From: Halocatena halophila | GTDB taxonomy: Archaea > Halobacteriota > Halobacteria > Halobacteriales > Haloarculaceae | Direction of reading: 5' to 3' | Length of the DNA stretch: 64,000 bases | Assembly: GCA_027563145.1 (NCBI GenBank) | Contig: CP071306.1 | Location: forward strand, 1,612,001 to 1,676,000 | Program-made: the position numbers and the translations under genes | Shown here: piece after piece, positions 51,635-60,885 of the stretch | How positions within the stretch are numbered: position 1 is the stretch's first letter | Layout: each line of letters starts with the position of its first letter | The notes under the pieces: generated by a model | Database searches by the model: none | What the model was told of the DNA's origin: nothing | What the model saw: the letters and a program-made list of their open reading frames with translations, nothing else

Positions 51635-52192
51635 TTATGTCGTGTTGTAATCCGTGTCAGCCTGTGCACGAATTGCAGCCGCTGCGACGGCATCGGCCTG
51701 TCGGACGACCGTCGCTTCAAGCGTCGCCGGCTCGATATTCGTTCGATGCGTGTGTGAGAGGACGATATGTGCGAGTTCGACCGGCAATTCGGCTGCCGCG
51801 ATCACAGACACCCCATAGTACGGATGACCGAGCAGAGTACCAATGGTGGTCGCTTCCATCCCGTCGAACTCATAGAGCTTGCTGACATCGTGGAGCAGCG
51901 CGCCAGCGATCACAGTATCGACCGAGAGTGTCACTGACCGACGTTCCTTGAGCGTCGCAACGAGAGCAAGCGCCCCCTGTGTCACGTCTCGAATGTGGGG
52001 GACGAGCCGTTCGTTGGACAGATCGAGCGACCGCTGAACCGGTGGGAACCATGGCACGGCTTCGATGTCGGCGATAGCATTGTCAGTCATCGCGATGGCC
52101 CACGCCTCGCGAACACTATCGCGAAGCTCGCTGTTCTCGATGGATGCCAGTTCGGGGAACGCTCGTTCGATCGCCTCGTAATGCTGGTCCAT
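51635..52192 (-). CDS. HD-domain protein
   Basis: A 185-residue all-helical HD phosphohydrolase-like protein. The metal motif is ALLHDVSKLYE (His-Asp, about residues 98-108), with a preceding His in RLVPHIRDV and later HTHRTN. HD proteins act on nucleotides or phosphoesters; a substrate cannot be named. The ATG at 52192 is the only reasonable start. It is convergent with the YtcJ-like gene. Confidence 0.82.
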   Translation of the reverse strand: MDQHYEAIERAFPELASIENSELRDSVREAWAIAMTDNAIADIEAVPWFPPVQRSLDLSNERLVPHIRDVTQGALALVATLKERRSVTLSVDTVIAGALLHDVSKLYEFDGMEATTIGTLLGHPYYGVSVIAAAELPVELAHIVLSHTHRTNIEPATLEATVVRQADAVAAAAIRAQADTDYNTT

Positions 52193-52321
52193 GATTCATT
52201 GCAGTTGCCGAACGACCGTATCTATTCGCTGCTCGTGTTTGAGAACGCAGATCGATGGAACAATCGAAGAAGCAGAGAGATCGATCGAACGGCAAATTCG
52301 TGTGGCAGCCGTTGATCGGAC

Positions 52322-53008
52322 ATGGAACTGTTCGCCGAGTTCGACATCAGTTGTCCGGCGTTGCCACTGGTGGACGTTGCCCGGGCAGTTCCCGAAGCGA
52401 CGATCCAACTGAAAATGCAGTACAACCACGGCCGGCGGCCGCCGTTCGTGGTGACGGTTACCCACGACGACCAGCCAGCGGTCGAACGAGCGTTCGAGAC
52501 GAGTGAGTTCGTCGATCGATCGGTTCATCTCGGGACGGCTGGCGAAACCAGCCGCTATCAGATCGAACCCGCCCGTAGCGAAACCGAACAACTGAGTAGG
52601 AAAATCGACGATCTCGATGGACTCAGAGCACTGGCCAGCGCCAACGCGACGATCGAACGCATCGAGGTGACACCCACGGGCTGGCGTCAATCTGGCTGGT
52701 TCGCCGACCGGAAAACCGTCGAAGCATTCGTCTCGTTCTGGAACCGCGAGGGTGCGATTAGTGTCCAACGACTCACTCCAATTGAGGAGGCCGCCACAGC
52801 CGGCGACGGGCTGACCGATCCCCAGCACGAAGCGTTGCGGGTCGCCTACGAACGCGGCTACTTTGCGGTGCCACGCGAGACGACGCTCGAAGCGATCGCC
52901 GCAGAACTGGATATTGCGCCATCATCATGCTCCGAGCGGCTCCGTCGTGCACAAAAACACCTGCTCGAAACGACCATCGGAACGAGCTGGCCACCACTCC
53001 CCCGGTAA
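52322..53008 (+). CDS. Bacterio-opsin activator-type HTH transcriptional regulator
   Basis: A 228-residue protein whose last 55 residues form the HTH_10 domain: LTDPQHEALRVAYERGYFAVPRE, then LEAIAAELDIAPSSCSERLRRAQKHL. The first 165 residues are a sensor-like region with no clear motif (beta-rich with ERIEVTPTGW). Such proteins are numerous in haloarchaea and often respond to light, redox or metabolites. The ATG at 52322 was used; nothing upstream extends the frame. An alpha/beta hydrolase gene follows 57 bp later on the same strand and may be its target. Confidence 0.83.
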   Translation: MELFAEFDISCPALPLVDVARAVPEATIQLKMQYNHGRRPPFVVTVTHDDQPAVERAFETSEFVDRSVHLGTAGETSRYQIEPARSETEQLSRKIDDLDGLRALASANATIERIEVTPTGWRQSGWFADRKTVEAFVSFWNREGAISVQRLTPIEEAATAGDGLTDPQHEALRVAYERGYFAVPRETTLEAIAAELDIAPSSCSERLRRAQKHLLETTIGTSWPPLPR

Positions 53009-53065
53009 AAAAGCCCGTCGTACTGCGAGAAAGCCACTTCCGGTGGCCTGAACAAGGACGACTCC

Positions 53066-53848
53066 ATGCAAACTGTCGAATCAGAAGATGGAACGACGAT
53101 CGCCTACGACAGCCAGGGAGACGGATCACCGCTCTGTTGTCTCCATGGCGGGGGAACCCACCGCTTTTGGGATCCACTGACCGACGCGCTCGCCGAAGAC
53201 CACCGGGTGATCCGTCCGGATCGACGCGGCCGTGGTGACAGCGGAGATGGACCGACCTACAGCATCGAACAAGAGATCGAAGATTGCTGTGCGGTCCTCG
53301 ATGCGATTGACGGGACACCAGTGCTCATTGGACACTCGTTCGGTGGACTCCTCGCGTTAGAGACCGCAAGGCGTCGTCCCGTCCGATCGGTTGTTGCGTA
53401 CGAACCGGCGTATCTGGTCGGGGAATACCGGAACGAAGCGTCGCTCTCTGAAACGATACAACGCCATCTCGATGATGGTCGACCGCGCGCGGCGGCGAAG
53501 GCGCACCTCCGAGAGGTGATCCATGGTGGCGACGTTCCACAGTTCGAGGCGTGGCTCAAGGAGTGGCCAGGATGGCCAAAAAGCGTCACATTCGTCGAAA
53601 ACAATCTCCGGATGGATCGAGCACTCGAATCGTTCGAACTCGACGACACGCTCGAGATCGACGCGCCGGCACTGTTGCTCTCGGGAAGCGAGGGCCCACA
53701 GCATCTCAGAGACTCCATTCGTGTCGTCGACGAGCGCCTGCCGGACAGCAAATTCGTCGAATTCGATGGTGTGGGCCACCTGGGACCAATTACCGCACCG
53801 AATCGATTTCTCGACGCGGTCGGTCACCACCTCGAGAAGAGCAGGTAA
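53066..53848 (+). CDS. Alpha/beta hydrolase
   Basis: A 260-residue hydrolase with the full catalytic pattern: oxyanion region LCCLHGGGTHRFW, the nucleophile elbow GHSFGG (Ser at about residue 94), Asp in the late strand LLLSGSEGP region and His in GVGHLGPIT. It hydrolyses esters, lactones or similar; the substrate is unknown. No signal peptide is seen, so it is cytosolic. It lies just after the HTH regulator gene, possibly in one transcript. Confidence 0.87.
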   Translation: MQTVESEDGTTIAYDSQGDGSPLCCLHGGGTHRFWDPLTDALAEDHRVIRPDRRGRGDSGDGPTYSIEQEIEDCCAVLDAIDGTPVLIGHSFGGLLALETARRRPVRSVVAYEPAYLVGEYRNEASLSETIQRHLDDGRPRAAAKAHLREVIHGGDVPQFEAWLKEWPGWPKSVTFVENNLRMDRALESFELDDTLEIDAPALLLSGSEGPQHLRDSIRVVDERLPDSKFVEFDGVGHLGPITAPNRFLDAVGHHLEKSR

Positions 53849-53900
53849 CCACAGACCGCCTCGAACGCGGTTATCACGAAATATTGCCCACGGTTCCGGT

Positions 53901-53925
53901 TATTGAAGAAAAAAGTTTATCAATA
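53901..53925. promoter_or_regulatory. TATTGA-N13-TCAATA inverted repeat before nadA
   Basis: Arms at 53901-53906 and 53920-53925 surround an A-rich stretch and GTTTAT. The following TCAATATAAGC (53920-53930) resembles a TATA box, 33-43 nt before the nadA ATG at 53963. It is the likely promoter/operator of the nadABC operon. Confidence 0.4.
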
Positions 53926-53962
53926 TAAGCGATCCATGAATGAGTAACTTCGGTGCCGACCA

Positions 53963-55093
53963 ATGGCAGAAATGGAAACCACGGGGTTCGAGACGGAACT
54001 CAGCTTGTTCAAATACGATACGCTCGAACGCCTCCCACCGGCGTACCGCGATCTGTCGGCCGACGAGCGGACTGATCGCATCGAAACGGCCAAAGAACTC
54101 CTGGGTGATGACGTTATCATCCTGGGACACAACTACCAGCGCCGAGAGATCGTCGAGCACGCCGATTTCATCGGTGACTCCTACGAGCTATCGAAACGCG
54201 CGGCCGAGGCAGACGCCTCCTACGTGATCTTCTGTGGCGTCACGTTCATGGCAGAAAGCGCAGACATCATCACCGATGACGAACAGACGGTGATCCTCCC
54301 ATCCATGGAAGCGTCGTGTCCGATGGCCGGAATGGCAGAAGCGCTCCAGGTGGACGCCGCCTGGGCGAAGATCACTGAGAAGATTCCCGGCGAGGAGATC
54401 ATTCCGATCACCTACATGAACTCGTACGCGGATTTGAAGGCGTTCTGTGCCGAGCAGGGCGGACTGGTCTGTACCTCCTCGAACGCGCACAAAGCGTTCG
54501 AGTGGGCGTTCGATCGCGGTGAGACGGTGTTGTTCCTGCCGGACAAACACCTCGGGGAGAACACGGCCCACCGGCTCGGGATGGCAGATTCGACCGTCGA
54601 GTGGAATCCGTGGGCACCAGAAAGCACCGATGGCGATGTTGCCGACGCTGACGTGGTGCTCTGGGACGGTTATTGTCAGGTGCACGAACGGTTCCGCGTC
54701 GAGCACATCGAGGAAGTCCGCAACCAACACGCCGACGCAAACGTGATCGTCCACCCCGAGTGCAGACGTGAGGTCGTCGAGGCAGCCGACGTATCCGGAT
54801 CGACCTCAACGATATGCTCGACGATCGAGAACGCAGAGCCTGGTGAAACGTGGGCGATCGGAACCGAGATTCACCTCACGAACCACCTCCAGCGCTGGCA
54901 TCCCAACGTGAACGTCATCCCGCTGTGTGGTGACTCGTGTATGGACTGCAATGCGATGCGCCAGATTGACCCGAACTATCTCACCTGGGTGCTCGAAGAG
55001 CTGCTCGAAGACCGCGAACGGAACGTGATCTCGGTCGCACCCGATGAGGCAGAGCTCGCACAGGTCGCACTCGATCGGATGCTGGAGGTGTAA
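53963..55093 (+). CDS. nadA: Quinolinate synthase A
   Basis: A 376-residue three-domain [4Fe-4S] enzyme. The three cluster cysteines of NadA lie in FCGVTFMAES, VHPECRREV and CGDSCMDCNAM regions; the N-terminus has ILGHNYQRREI. It condenses iminoaspartate with dihydroxyacetone phosphate to quinolinate. It is the first gene of nadABC; the L-aspartate oxidase gene starts 4 bp after the stop. The ATG at 53963 (MAEMETTGFETELS) is used. Confidence 0.95.
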   Translation: MAEMETTGFETELSLFKYDTLERLPPAYRDLSADERTDRIETAKELLGDDVIILGHNYQRREIVEHADFIGDSYELSKRAAEADASYVIFCGVTFMAESADIITDDEQTVILPSMEASCPMAGMAEALQVDAAWAKITEKIPGEEIIPITYMNSYADLKAFCAEQGGLVCTSSNAHKAFEWAFDRGETVLFLPDKHLGENTAHRLGMADSTVEWNPWAPESTDGDVADADVVLWDGYCQVHERFRVEHIEEVRNQHADANVIVHPECRREVVEAADVSGSTSTICSTIENAEPGETWAIGTEIHLTNHLQRWHPNVNVIPLCGDSCMDCNAMRQIDPNYLTWVLEELLEDRERNVISVAPDEAELAQVALDRMLEV

Positions 55094-55097
55094 GTTG

Positions 55098-56582
55098 ATG
55101 GATATCACAGAGACGACGGATGTGCTCGTGGTTGGCAGCGGTATCGGCGGCTGTGCAACGGCGCTTGCGGCCGCCAGAGCAGGGGCAGAGGTGACGCTTG
55201 CAACGAAAGCCACCGAGCCCGAACACGCCGCTTCGTGGTGGGCACAGGGCGGGATCGCCGTGACGCGGGCCGATCCAGAGTCGTTCAAAGCCGACATCCT
55301 CGCTGCCAGCGACGATACGGCCGATCCCGAGGCGGTGGAGCTGCTCGTCGAGAACGCGAAACCGGCCGTCGAGGACGTGCTGTTCGAGACGCTCTCGATT
55401 CCGTTCGACGGGAATAACGGGGAGTACGCCTACGGCCGCGAAGCCGCACACTCGAAACGGCGGATTCTCCACGTCGATGCCTCGACCGGCCGGCACATTC
55501 TGGGGCCGTTTCTCAACCATCTCGCATCACTCGAATCGGTGACGATCCATCAGGATACGGCCGCACTCGAGCTGTTGACCCACGAAGGGCGCGTCCACGG
55601 CGCATATTTAGAACACGACGGCGACGTGCAGCCGGTGTTTGCCGGGGCGACCGTTCTGGCAACCGGCGGCATTGGTGAGCTGTATCCCCAATCGACAAAT
55701 CCCGACGGATCGACCGGCGACGGAATCGCTATGGCGGCGCTTGCTGGTGCTCGTGTCCGCGATATGGAGTACGTCCAGTTCCACCCAACCGTCTACACTG
55801 GCGACGATCCGTTCCTTCTCAGCGAGGCTGTCCGTGGGGAAGGCGCTTTCCTCCGGAATGGAGACGGCGAGCGATTCATGCCCGAGATTCACGCCGACGC
55901 AGAGCTTGCCCCCCGAGATGTGGTCGCCCGGGCAGTGGCCAACGAACACGAACGAACCGGGGGCGTTCGCCTCGATGTCTCACCGCTCGATTTCGAGGAT
56001 GAATTTCCAGATCTTGCCACAATGTGTGACGATCGAGCGATCGACTGGCGCGAGGGCATTCCAGTCTCGCCCGCCGAACACTTTCTCTGTGGTGGCATTG
56101 CGGTGGACACCGAGGGACACACCACACTCGATCGGCTGTTCGCGGTCGGAGAGTGTTCGGCAACTGGTGTCCACGGCGCGAACCGCCTCGCCAGCACCAG
56201 TCTGCTCGAAGGACTCGTCTGGGGGCTGCGAGCGGGGAAAACGGCGGCCGGCTTCGAACCGGAACGAATCGAGGCACCCGATCTGCTCGACAGAGATCCG
56301 CCGCTCGCAGAGGGATTCGGTGAGGACAAATCCGTCAGGCTACGCCGTGTGATGGACGAGTACGTTGGTCTCGAGCGCTCTCCGGAGGGGCTCAAACGTG
56401 CAACGGGCGTGCTCCGCCGGCTGAAAGGTGAGGTGGACGCGTACATCCGAACCCGTACCTCCCGAGAGCTGTACGAACTCCGTGGTAAGAGCGTCTCTGC
56501 GCTGTTGATCGCCAGGGCAGCCGCGGAAAACGAACGCTCGAAAGGATGTCACTACCTGACGGAGCCAGCGCATGCTGATTGA
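55098..56582 (+). CDS. nadB: L-aspartate oxidase
   Basis: A 494-residue FAD flavoprotein of the succinate dehydrogenase/fumarate reductase family. It has the FAD loop VVGSGIGGCATALAAA (residues 10-25), SWWAQGGIAV, HTHG-like motifs, RFMPEIH, and the C-terminal helical domain. It oxidises aspartate to iminoaspartate for NadA. It overlaps nadC by 11 bp, so the three NAD genes form one operon. The ATG at 55098 is chosen over longer frames because the FAD strand begins there. Confidence 0.95.
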   Translation: MDITETTDVLVVGSGIGGCATALAAARAGAEVTLATKATEPEHAASWWAQGGIAVTRADPESFKADILAASDDTADPEAVELLVENAKPAVEDVLFETLSIPFDGNNGEYAYGREAAHSKRRILHVDASTGRHILGPFLNHLASLESVTIHQDTAALELLTHEGRVHGAYLEHDGDVQPVFAGATVLATGGIGELYPQSTNPDGSTGDGIAMAALAGARVRDMEYVQFHPTVYTGDDPFLLSEAVRGEGAFLRNGDGERFMPEIHADAELAPRDVVARAVANEHERTGGVRLDVSPLDFEDEFPDLATMCDDRAIDWREGIPVSPAEHFLCGGIAVDTEGHTTLDRLFAVGECSATGVHGANRLASTSLLEGLVWGLRAGKTAAGFEPERIEAPDLLDRDPPLAEGFGEDKSVRLRRVMDEYVGLERSPEGLKRATGVLRRLKGEVDAYIRTRTSRELYELRGKSVSALLIARAAAENERSKGCHYLTEPAHAD

Positions 56583-57390
56583 ACGCCGGCAGATTGAGGC
56601 GTGGCTGGCCGAAGATCTCGGTCACCACGACGTGACGAACGCGGTTCCGGGGACAACGACCGCACAGTTGGTTGCAAAAGACGACGGCGTGGTCGCCGGC
56701 ATCGATGTGGCCAGCGCGGTGTTTTCCGTACTCGATGCTGAGATCACAGTCGAGCCGGCGGTATCCGATGGTGAGCAGGTTGCTACCGGCGACGTGCTGC
56801 TCACGGCGCGTGGGCCGGCCAAATCGCTGCTTCGTGGCGAGCGGGTGGTGGTCAACGCCATCGGTCACGCGTGCGGTGTCGCCACACGAACACACCGGGC
56901 GGTTACCGCTGCTCGGGAGATTTCAGAGTCCGTGGCGATCGCGGGAACCAGAAAGACAACACCCGGACTCCGCCGGCTTGAAAAGCGCGCAATCGTCGCC
57001 GGTGGCGGTGATACCCACCGGCTTGATCTTTCCCACATGGTGATGGTCAAGGACAACCACATCGCCGAGATGGGACTCGAAACCGCGATCGAGACCATGC
57101 GCGATCGCGCATCGTTCACCACGAAAATCGAGGTTGAAGTCGAATCACCCAGCGATGGCCCACGAGCAGCGGCTGCGGGTGCCGATATCGTTCTATTCGA
57201 CAACATGACACCGGACGACGTCGCGCGCGGTGTTGAAAAACTACCTGCAAACGTTCTGAGCGAGGCAAGCGGCGGAATCACGATCGAAACCGTTCCCGAG
57301 TACGCCGCCACTGGGGTGGACGTGATCTCCATGGGGTCGCTTACCCATAGCGCGTCCGCTCTGGACCTTTCATTCCGAACAGGAGAATGA
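56572..57390 (+). CDS. nadC: Nicotinate-nucleotide pyrophosphorylase (carboxylating)
   Basis: A 272-residue quinolinate phosphoribosyltransferase. It begins with the family's DLGHHDVTNAVPG, contains ERVVVNAIGHACGVATRT, the KTTPGLRRLEK region, MVKDNHI (PRPP/quinolinate contacts), EVEVES and the final SEASGGI and SMGSLTHS. It converts quinolinate and PRPP to nicotinate mononucleotide, closing the de novo route. It overlaps nadB by 11 bp. Confidence 0.95.
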   Translation: MLIERRQIEAWLAEDLGHHDVTNAVPGTTTAQLVAKDDGVVAGIDVASAVFSVLDAEITVEPAVSDGEQVATGDVLLTARGPAKSLLRGERVVVNAIGHACGVATRTHRAVTAAREISESVAIAGTRKTTPGLRRLEKRAIVAGGGDTHRLDLSHMVMVKDNHIAEMGLETAIETMRDRASFTTKIEVEVESPSDGPRAAAAGADIVLFDNMTPDDVARGVEKLPANVLSEASGGITIETVPEYAATGVDVISMGSLTHSASALDLSFRTGE

Positions 57391-57432
57391 ATCGCCCCGT
57401 ACGTTTTTCGCTCCAGATTGCCAACTGACGCT

Positions 57433-58656
57433 ATGGACAACGAGCGCGAGCAGACCGAGTTGACGCCTGACGCTGTGGAGTACGAGCCCGTCCCAGTGAG
57501 CAGGCTGCTCGCGGAAATGAAAGACACGGCAGAGTTACAGATCGACCTCTGTTACTCGTCGGTGCTGTTCGGAAGCCAATCCGTGGCACAGGAGGTCCTG
57601 GCGCTCGAACGCCACGTTGACACCCTCCAGCTTCAGGCGCGGATGAGTCTGTTGTTGTCGGCCAGACGGCCCACTGATGCAGAGCAACTGGCCCCCGTTC
57701 TCGGCGTCGTCACGGCCACGGAGATGGTCAGCGATGCGGCCGCCGACATTGCAAAAATTGTGACCGAAGCAATCGGCATTCCCGCGGCGATACAGGCCAC
57801 GCTCCCCGATGCACTCGAAACGCTGGTACGGGCGACTGTTGATTCCGATTCCTCGATCGCCGGACAGACGTTGGGCGATCGCAATCTCGAAACGGACACC
57901 GGCGTGCGCGTGATTGCGATCAATCGAGGAGGCGACTGGCTGTTGAATCCGGACCACGAGACCGTCATCCAGACCGGCGATCGGGTGGTGTTGCGCGGAC
58001 CAACGGCAGGGATTGGATCCGTCTACACGGAGTTTACTGGCGATGCCTACGAACCGCCCGAACTACCACCGGGAACGATCGACGACGTCGATCGTGCGGT
58101 CGATACGATCATCTTGATGAAGAACATGAGCGAACTGGCCGTCGATCTTGCCTACAGCTCCGTGTTGTTCGACAACGAATCGCTCGCAAGAGAGGTGCGA
58201 GAGCTAGAAGTTGAGATGGACGCATTGCAGTCGCGACTCGAGGCCTGGACGTTGCGCGCGGCGAGACAGCTCGACGATCCGATCGAACTGCGCGGACTCA
58301 TGCATCTCGCTCGCGCCACGGAGGTGATCTCCGATGCGGCCCTGGAGATCAGCGACGGCGTGTTGCGCGGTCTCGAGACCCATCCCGTCATTGAGGCAGC
58401 CGTCGGCGAAAGCGTCGAAATCCTTGTGCGGACGACGATCGAATCCGGAAGTCGCCTCGCGGGGACGACACTCGGTGAGCAGACGCTGAGCACCGAAACG
58501 GGAATGCGCGTGATCGCGGTCCGTCGTGGACAGGGCACAGACGCAGAGTGGATCGTATCGCCAACGGCATCGACGCGACTGAAGGCGGGTGATGTTGTCG
58601 TCGCAAAGGGCACCCGGACGGGACGCGATCGACTCGAAGCGATGGCTCAGGGGTGA
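57433..58656 (+). CDS. Tandem PhoU / TrkA-C domain protein
   Basis: A 407-residue soluble protein with an internal duplication: each half is a PhoU-like helical unit followed by a TrkA-C (RCK-C) ligand-binding unit (about 25-200 and 215-400). The repeats are visible in ELQIDLCYSSVLFG/ELAVDLAYSSVLFD and in TGVRVIAINR/TGMRVIAVRR. Such proteins regulate K+ channels or anion transporters by binding nucleotides. No channel domain is present here. It lies 42 bp after nadC but probably has its own role. Confidence 0.85.
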   Translation: MDNEREQTELTPDAVEYEPVPVSRLLAEMKDTAELQIDLCYSSVLFGSQSVAQEVLALERHVDTLQLQARMSLLLSARRPTDAEQLAPVLGVVTATEMVSDAAADIAKIVTEAIGIPAAIQATLPDALETLVRATVDSDSSIAGQTLGDRNLETDTGVRVIAINRGGDWLLNPDHETVIQTGDRVVLRGPTAGIGSVYTEFTGDAYEPPELPPGTIDDVDRAVDTIILMKNMSELAVDLAYSSVLFDNESLAREVRELEVEMDALQSRLEAWTLRAARQLDDPIELRGLMHLARATEVISDAALEISDGVLRGLETHPVIEAAVGESVEILVRTTIESGSRLAGTTLGEQTLSTETGMRVIAVRRGQGTDAEWIVSPTASTRLKAGDVVVAKGTRTGRDRLEAMAQG

Positions 58657-58696
58657 CGCCGTTTCATTCATGAACGGGGCTGCTCCAGAGAGGCGT

Positions 58697-59386
58697 ATGT
58701 ACGCAGCGCCACCCGTGACGATCGATCGATTGCCCGCGGCCGAGCGGCATCGATTCGGATCGTTTCTCGGGGCGTATTTCGAGGGTGATGGGCCGTTGCA
58801 GCCGTTGTTGCGGTTTGCGCTCGTCATCGCTGGAGAGAAACCCGCCACCGTCGTGCAGGCCGAGTGGAACTGTACGGGCTCGCCGTTTAGCACCGAACGA
58901 GAGTTTATTCGGCTGTTCGAACGGCTCGGCTGTACGACGCGGCGGATCTCTGCCCTCCACGGCTGGATCGTTGGGCACGCTCGCGGGCGATTCGATCTGC
59001 TGCCGACCACCTGGAACGTGGCCCGCAACGCTGGGTGGCACCGCCGTCTCGGCGTGGTGTTTGGCTATCCAGCGTGTGACATTCGACGATTTCTGGACGA
59101 CCGCGAGTGGATCGGCCCACGAGCGCGGGTCAAGGCGGGGACGTTCACGCCCGCGGAGGTGGCCCACACCGCGTTTCTCTGCCATCGGTTCGACGATTCG
59201 GTCGATGGCTATCGGCGTGCGATCGCGTGTGGGCGTCGGTTACGTGAACGGTATCAGCAGCTGGCCCAATCGTGGAAACTGCCAGTTCTCGCAGCGATTG
59301 CAGACCGGCAGTACGAGATCGCAGAAGCCGTCTATTCTGGAGAACGAGCCGGATTTCGTGGCGAGGTGGTGGCCGTTGATGAGTAA
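58697..59386 (+). CDS. Uncharacterised haloarchaeal protein
   Basis: A 229-residue soluble protein, rich in Arg and Trp, with stretches such as FGSFLGAYFEGDGPLQ, TTWNVARNAGWHRRLG and RYQQLAQSWKLPVLAA. It has no motif that I recognise. The start is uncertain: ATG at 58697 has a purine-rich ribosome-binding-like AGAGAGG at 58686-58692; an in-frame ATG at 58670 is also possible. It follows the PhoU/TrkA-C gene on the same strand. Confidence 0.6.
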   Translation: MYAAPPVTIDRLPAAERHRFGSFLGAYFEGDGPLQPLLRFALVIAGEKPATVVQAEWNCTGSPFSTEREFIRLFERLGCTTRRISALHGWIVGHARGRFDLLPTTWNVARNAGWHRRLGVVFGYPACDIRRFLDDREWIGPRARVKAGTFTPAEVAHTAFLCHRFDDSVDGYRRAIACGRRLRERYQQLAQSWKLPVLAAIADRQYEIAEAVYSGERAGFRGEVVAVDE

Positions 59387-59431
59387 CGCCACGAGTAGGT
59401 GTTCAGTCAGAACAATTCGTACCGATCACTT

Positions 59432-59448
59432 TAACTATATGATAGTTA
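59432..59448. promoter_or_regulatory. Perfect inverted repeat TAACTAT-ATG-ATAGTTA
   Basis: Seven-bp arms with a 3-base centre, 48 bp before the ATG of the 5'-nucleotidase-type gene. It lies in the AT-rich promoter region and could be an operator overlapping the TATA box. No known motif was matched. Confidence 0.45.
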
Positions 59449-59496
59449 CACAGATAGCCAGAAGAACAATTGCAAGCCATCCCCAACAGCTGACAC

Positions 59497-60885
59497 ATGT
59501 CGTTTTCAATGGTGCAGTTCGCTGACCTGGAGTCTGCATACGACGATCCCGAGCAGATCGCCCGGTTCGTTGGAACTGTTCAAGCGCACAGCGACGATCC
59601 GTCGCTCGTCGTTGGCGTCGGCGACAACGTTGCACCGAGTGCGATCTCGCTGTGTACTAACGGTCAGGCCGTGCAGCCGGTGTTCAACGCCTGTGCCGTG
59701 GCGTTCGACACCATTGGCAACCACGATTTCGATTACGGGACCGAGACGCTCACGACAGCCATCGCGGAGGCTCCCCAGCAGTTTCTCTGTGCCAACGTGT
59801 TCGACGCCGATGGCGGTCGGTTCGGAGCGCAGTCGGGCGTTCTCCCCTGGACGACGACGGAAATCGATGGCGTTCGACTCGGAATCGTCGGCGTTGCTCA
59901 CCCGTTGACGGCCGCAAAATCACCACCAGCCGCTGACCTGACCGTGACCGATCCGATTGCGGCAGTCAATGAAGCGATCGACGCGCTAGAGGAATCTGGG
60001 GTCGATGAAATTGTCTGTCTGGCGCATCTCGGAGACGAGGAGAATCACGGCCAGGGCGAAGTAGACGCACTTGCCGAGCAGACCGACGTGGACGTGATCT
60101 GCGACGGCCACACACACGGCCAGCCGCGAATTGAGCAGAACAATGGGTCGCTCCTCTGTCGCACGGCAGGAACTGGCATCGACGTGAACGTCCTCACGTA
60201 CGACGGTGAGTGGAGCGCCGAGCGAATTTCGTGCGACGGTATAGCGCCAGCAACGGCAATCGAGCGCACATATCACCAGCTCCGGACGGCGCAAGGTCTG
60301 GACGAGGTGGTCGCCACCGTCGAGAAACCGATCGAACGATCGTCCGAAACCGTCTTTTTCGGCGAGTCCCGTCTGGGGAATTTTGTGGCCGACGCGTATC
60401 GATGGAATGGCTCGACAACAGTGGCGCTCCAGCACAGCCCTGGGATGCGTCCGGGTGCTGATCTCGGCGGGGAGATCACAGTCGCAGAGCTGATCGGTGT
60501 CGTTCCGTTTGACACCGAGGTGGTCGTGACGACGATGACAGGCGAACAGCTTCGGGAGACGCTCGTATTCGGTGGCGAAGTCCTCGTTCCAGAGCACCCA
60601 GAGTACTGGTTCTTGCACGTGAGTGGGGCAACGGTGACGTTTGATTTCGCCGACCGTGCAATCACTGACCTGTCGGTCGGGGGCAAACCGATCAACCCAG
60701 ACGAGCAGTATACGGTGGCGATGCCAGAGAACTGCCTGGAGTGGTTTCCGGTAACCGTGTCCGCCAAGCGCAGCCTCGGCCTGCAGTACACACTGCTGAC
60801 GGAATATGCCAGAGAGTGTGGAATCGACCCATCCATCGACGGGCGACTCACGCTTGTGAATCAGAAATCTACTCCATCCGCTTGA
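59497..60885 (+). CDS. 5'-nucleotidase / UshA-type metallophosphatase
   Basis: A 462-residue two-domain enzyme without a signal peptide. The metallophosphatase half has FADLES (here the usual DxH is altered), VVGVGDNVAPS, TIGNHDFDYG, CDGHTHGQP and ends about residue 260. The 5'-nucleotidase C-terminal half has GESRLGNFVADAYR and LQHSPGMRPGADLGGEIT. It releases phosphate from nucleotides or similar. Haloarchaeal members of this type lack the N-terminal DTH and begin with FxD-x-E, as here. The start at 59497 is an ATG; an in-frame ATG four codons later is possible. Confidence 0.85.
   Translation: MSFSMVQFADLESAYDDPEQIARFVGTVQAHSDDPSLVVGVGDNVAPSAISLCTNGQAVQPVFNACAVAFDTIGNHDFDYGTETLTTAIAEAPQQFLCANVFDADGGRFGAQSGVLPWTTTEIDGVRLGIVGVAHPLTAAKSPPAADLTVTDPIAAVNEAIDALEESGVDEIVCLAHLGDEENHGQGEVDALAEQTDVDVICDGHTHGQPRIEQNNGSLLCRTAGTGIDVNVLTYDGEWSAERISCDGIAPATAIERTYHQLRTAQGLDEVVATVEKPIERSSETVFFGESRLGNFVADAYRWNGSTTVALQHSPGMRPGADLGGEITVAELIGVVPFDTEVVVTTMTGEQLRETLVFGGEVLVPEHPEYWFLHVSGATVTFDFADRAITDLSVGGKPINPDEQYTVAMPENCLEWFPVTVSAKRSLGLQYTLLTEYARECGIDPSIDGRLTLVNQKSTPSA

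Noticed and set aside
53940-54227. Open frame starting MSNFGADQWQKW over the start of nadA
   Set aside because: It is out of frame with nadA, has no recognisable domain and becomes Arg/Ser-rich like other shadows. Only the presence of its ATG in the leader was kept as a remark.
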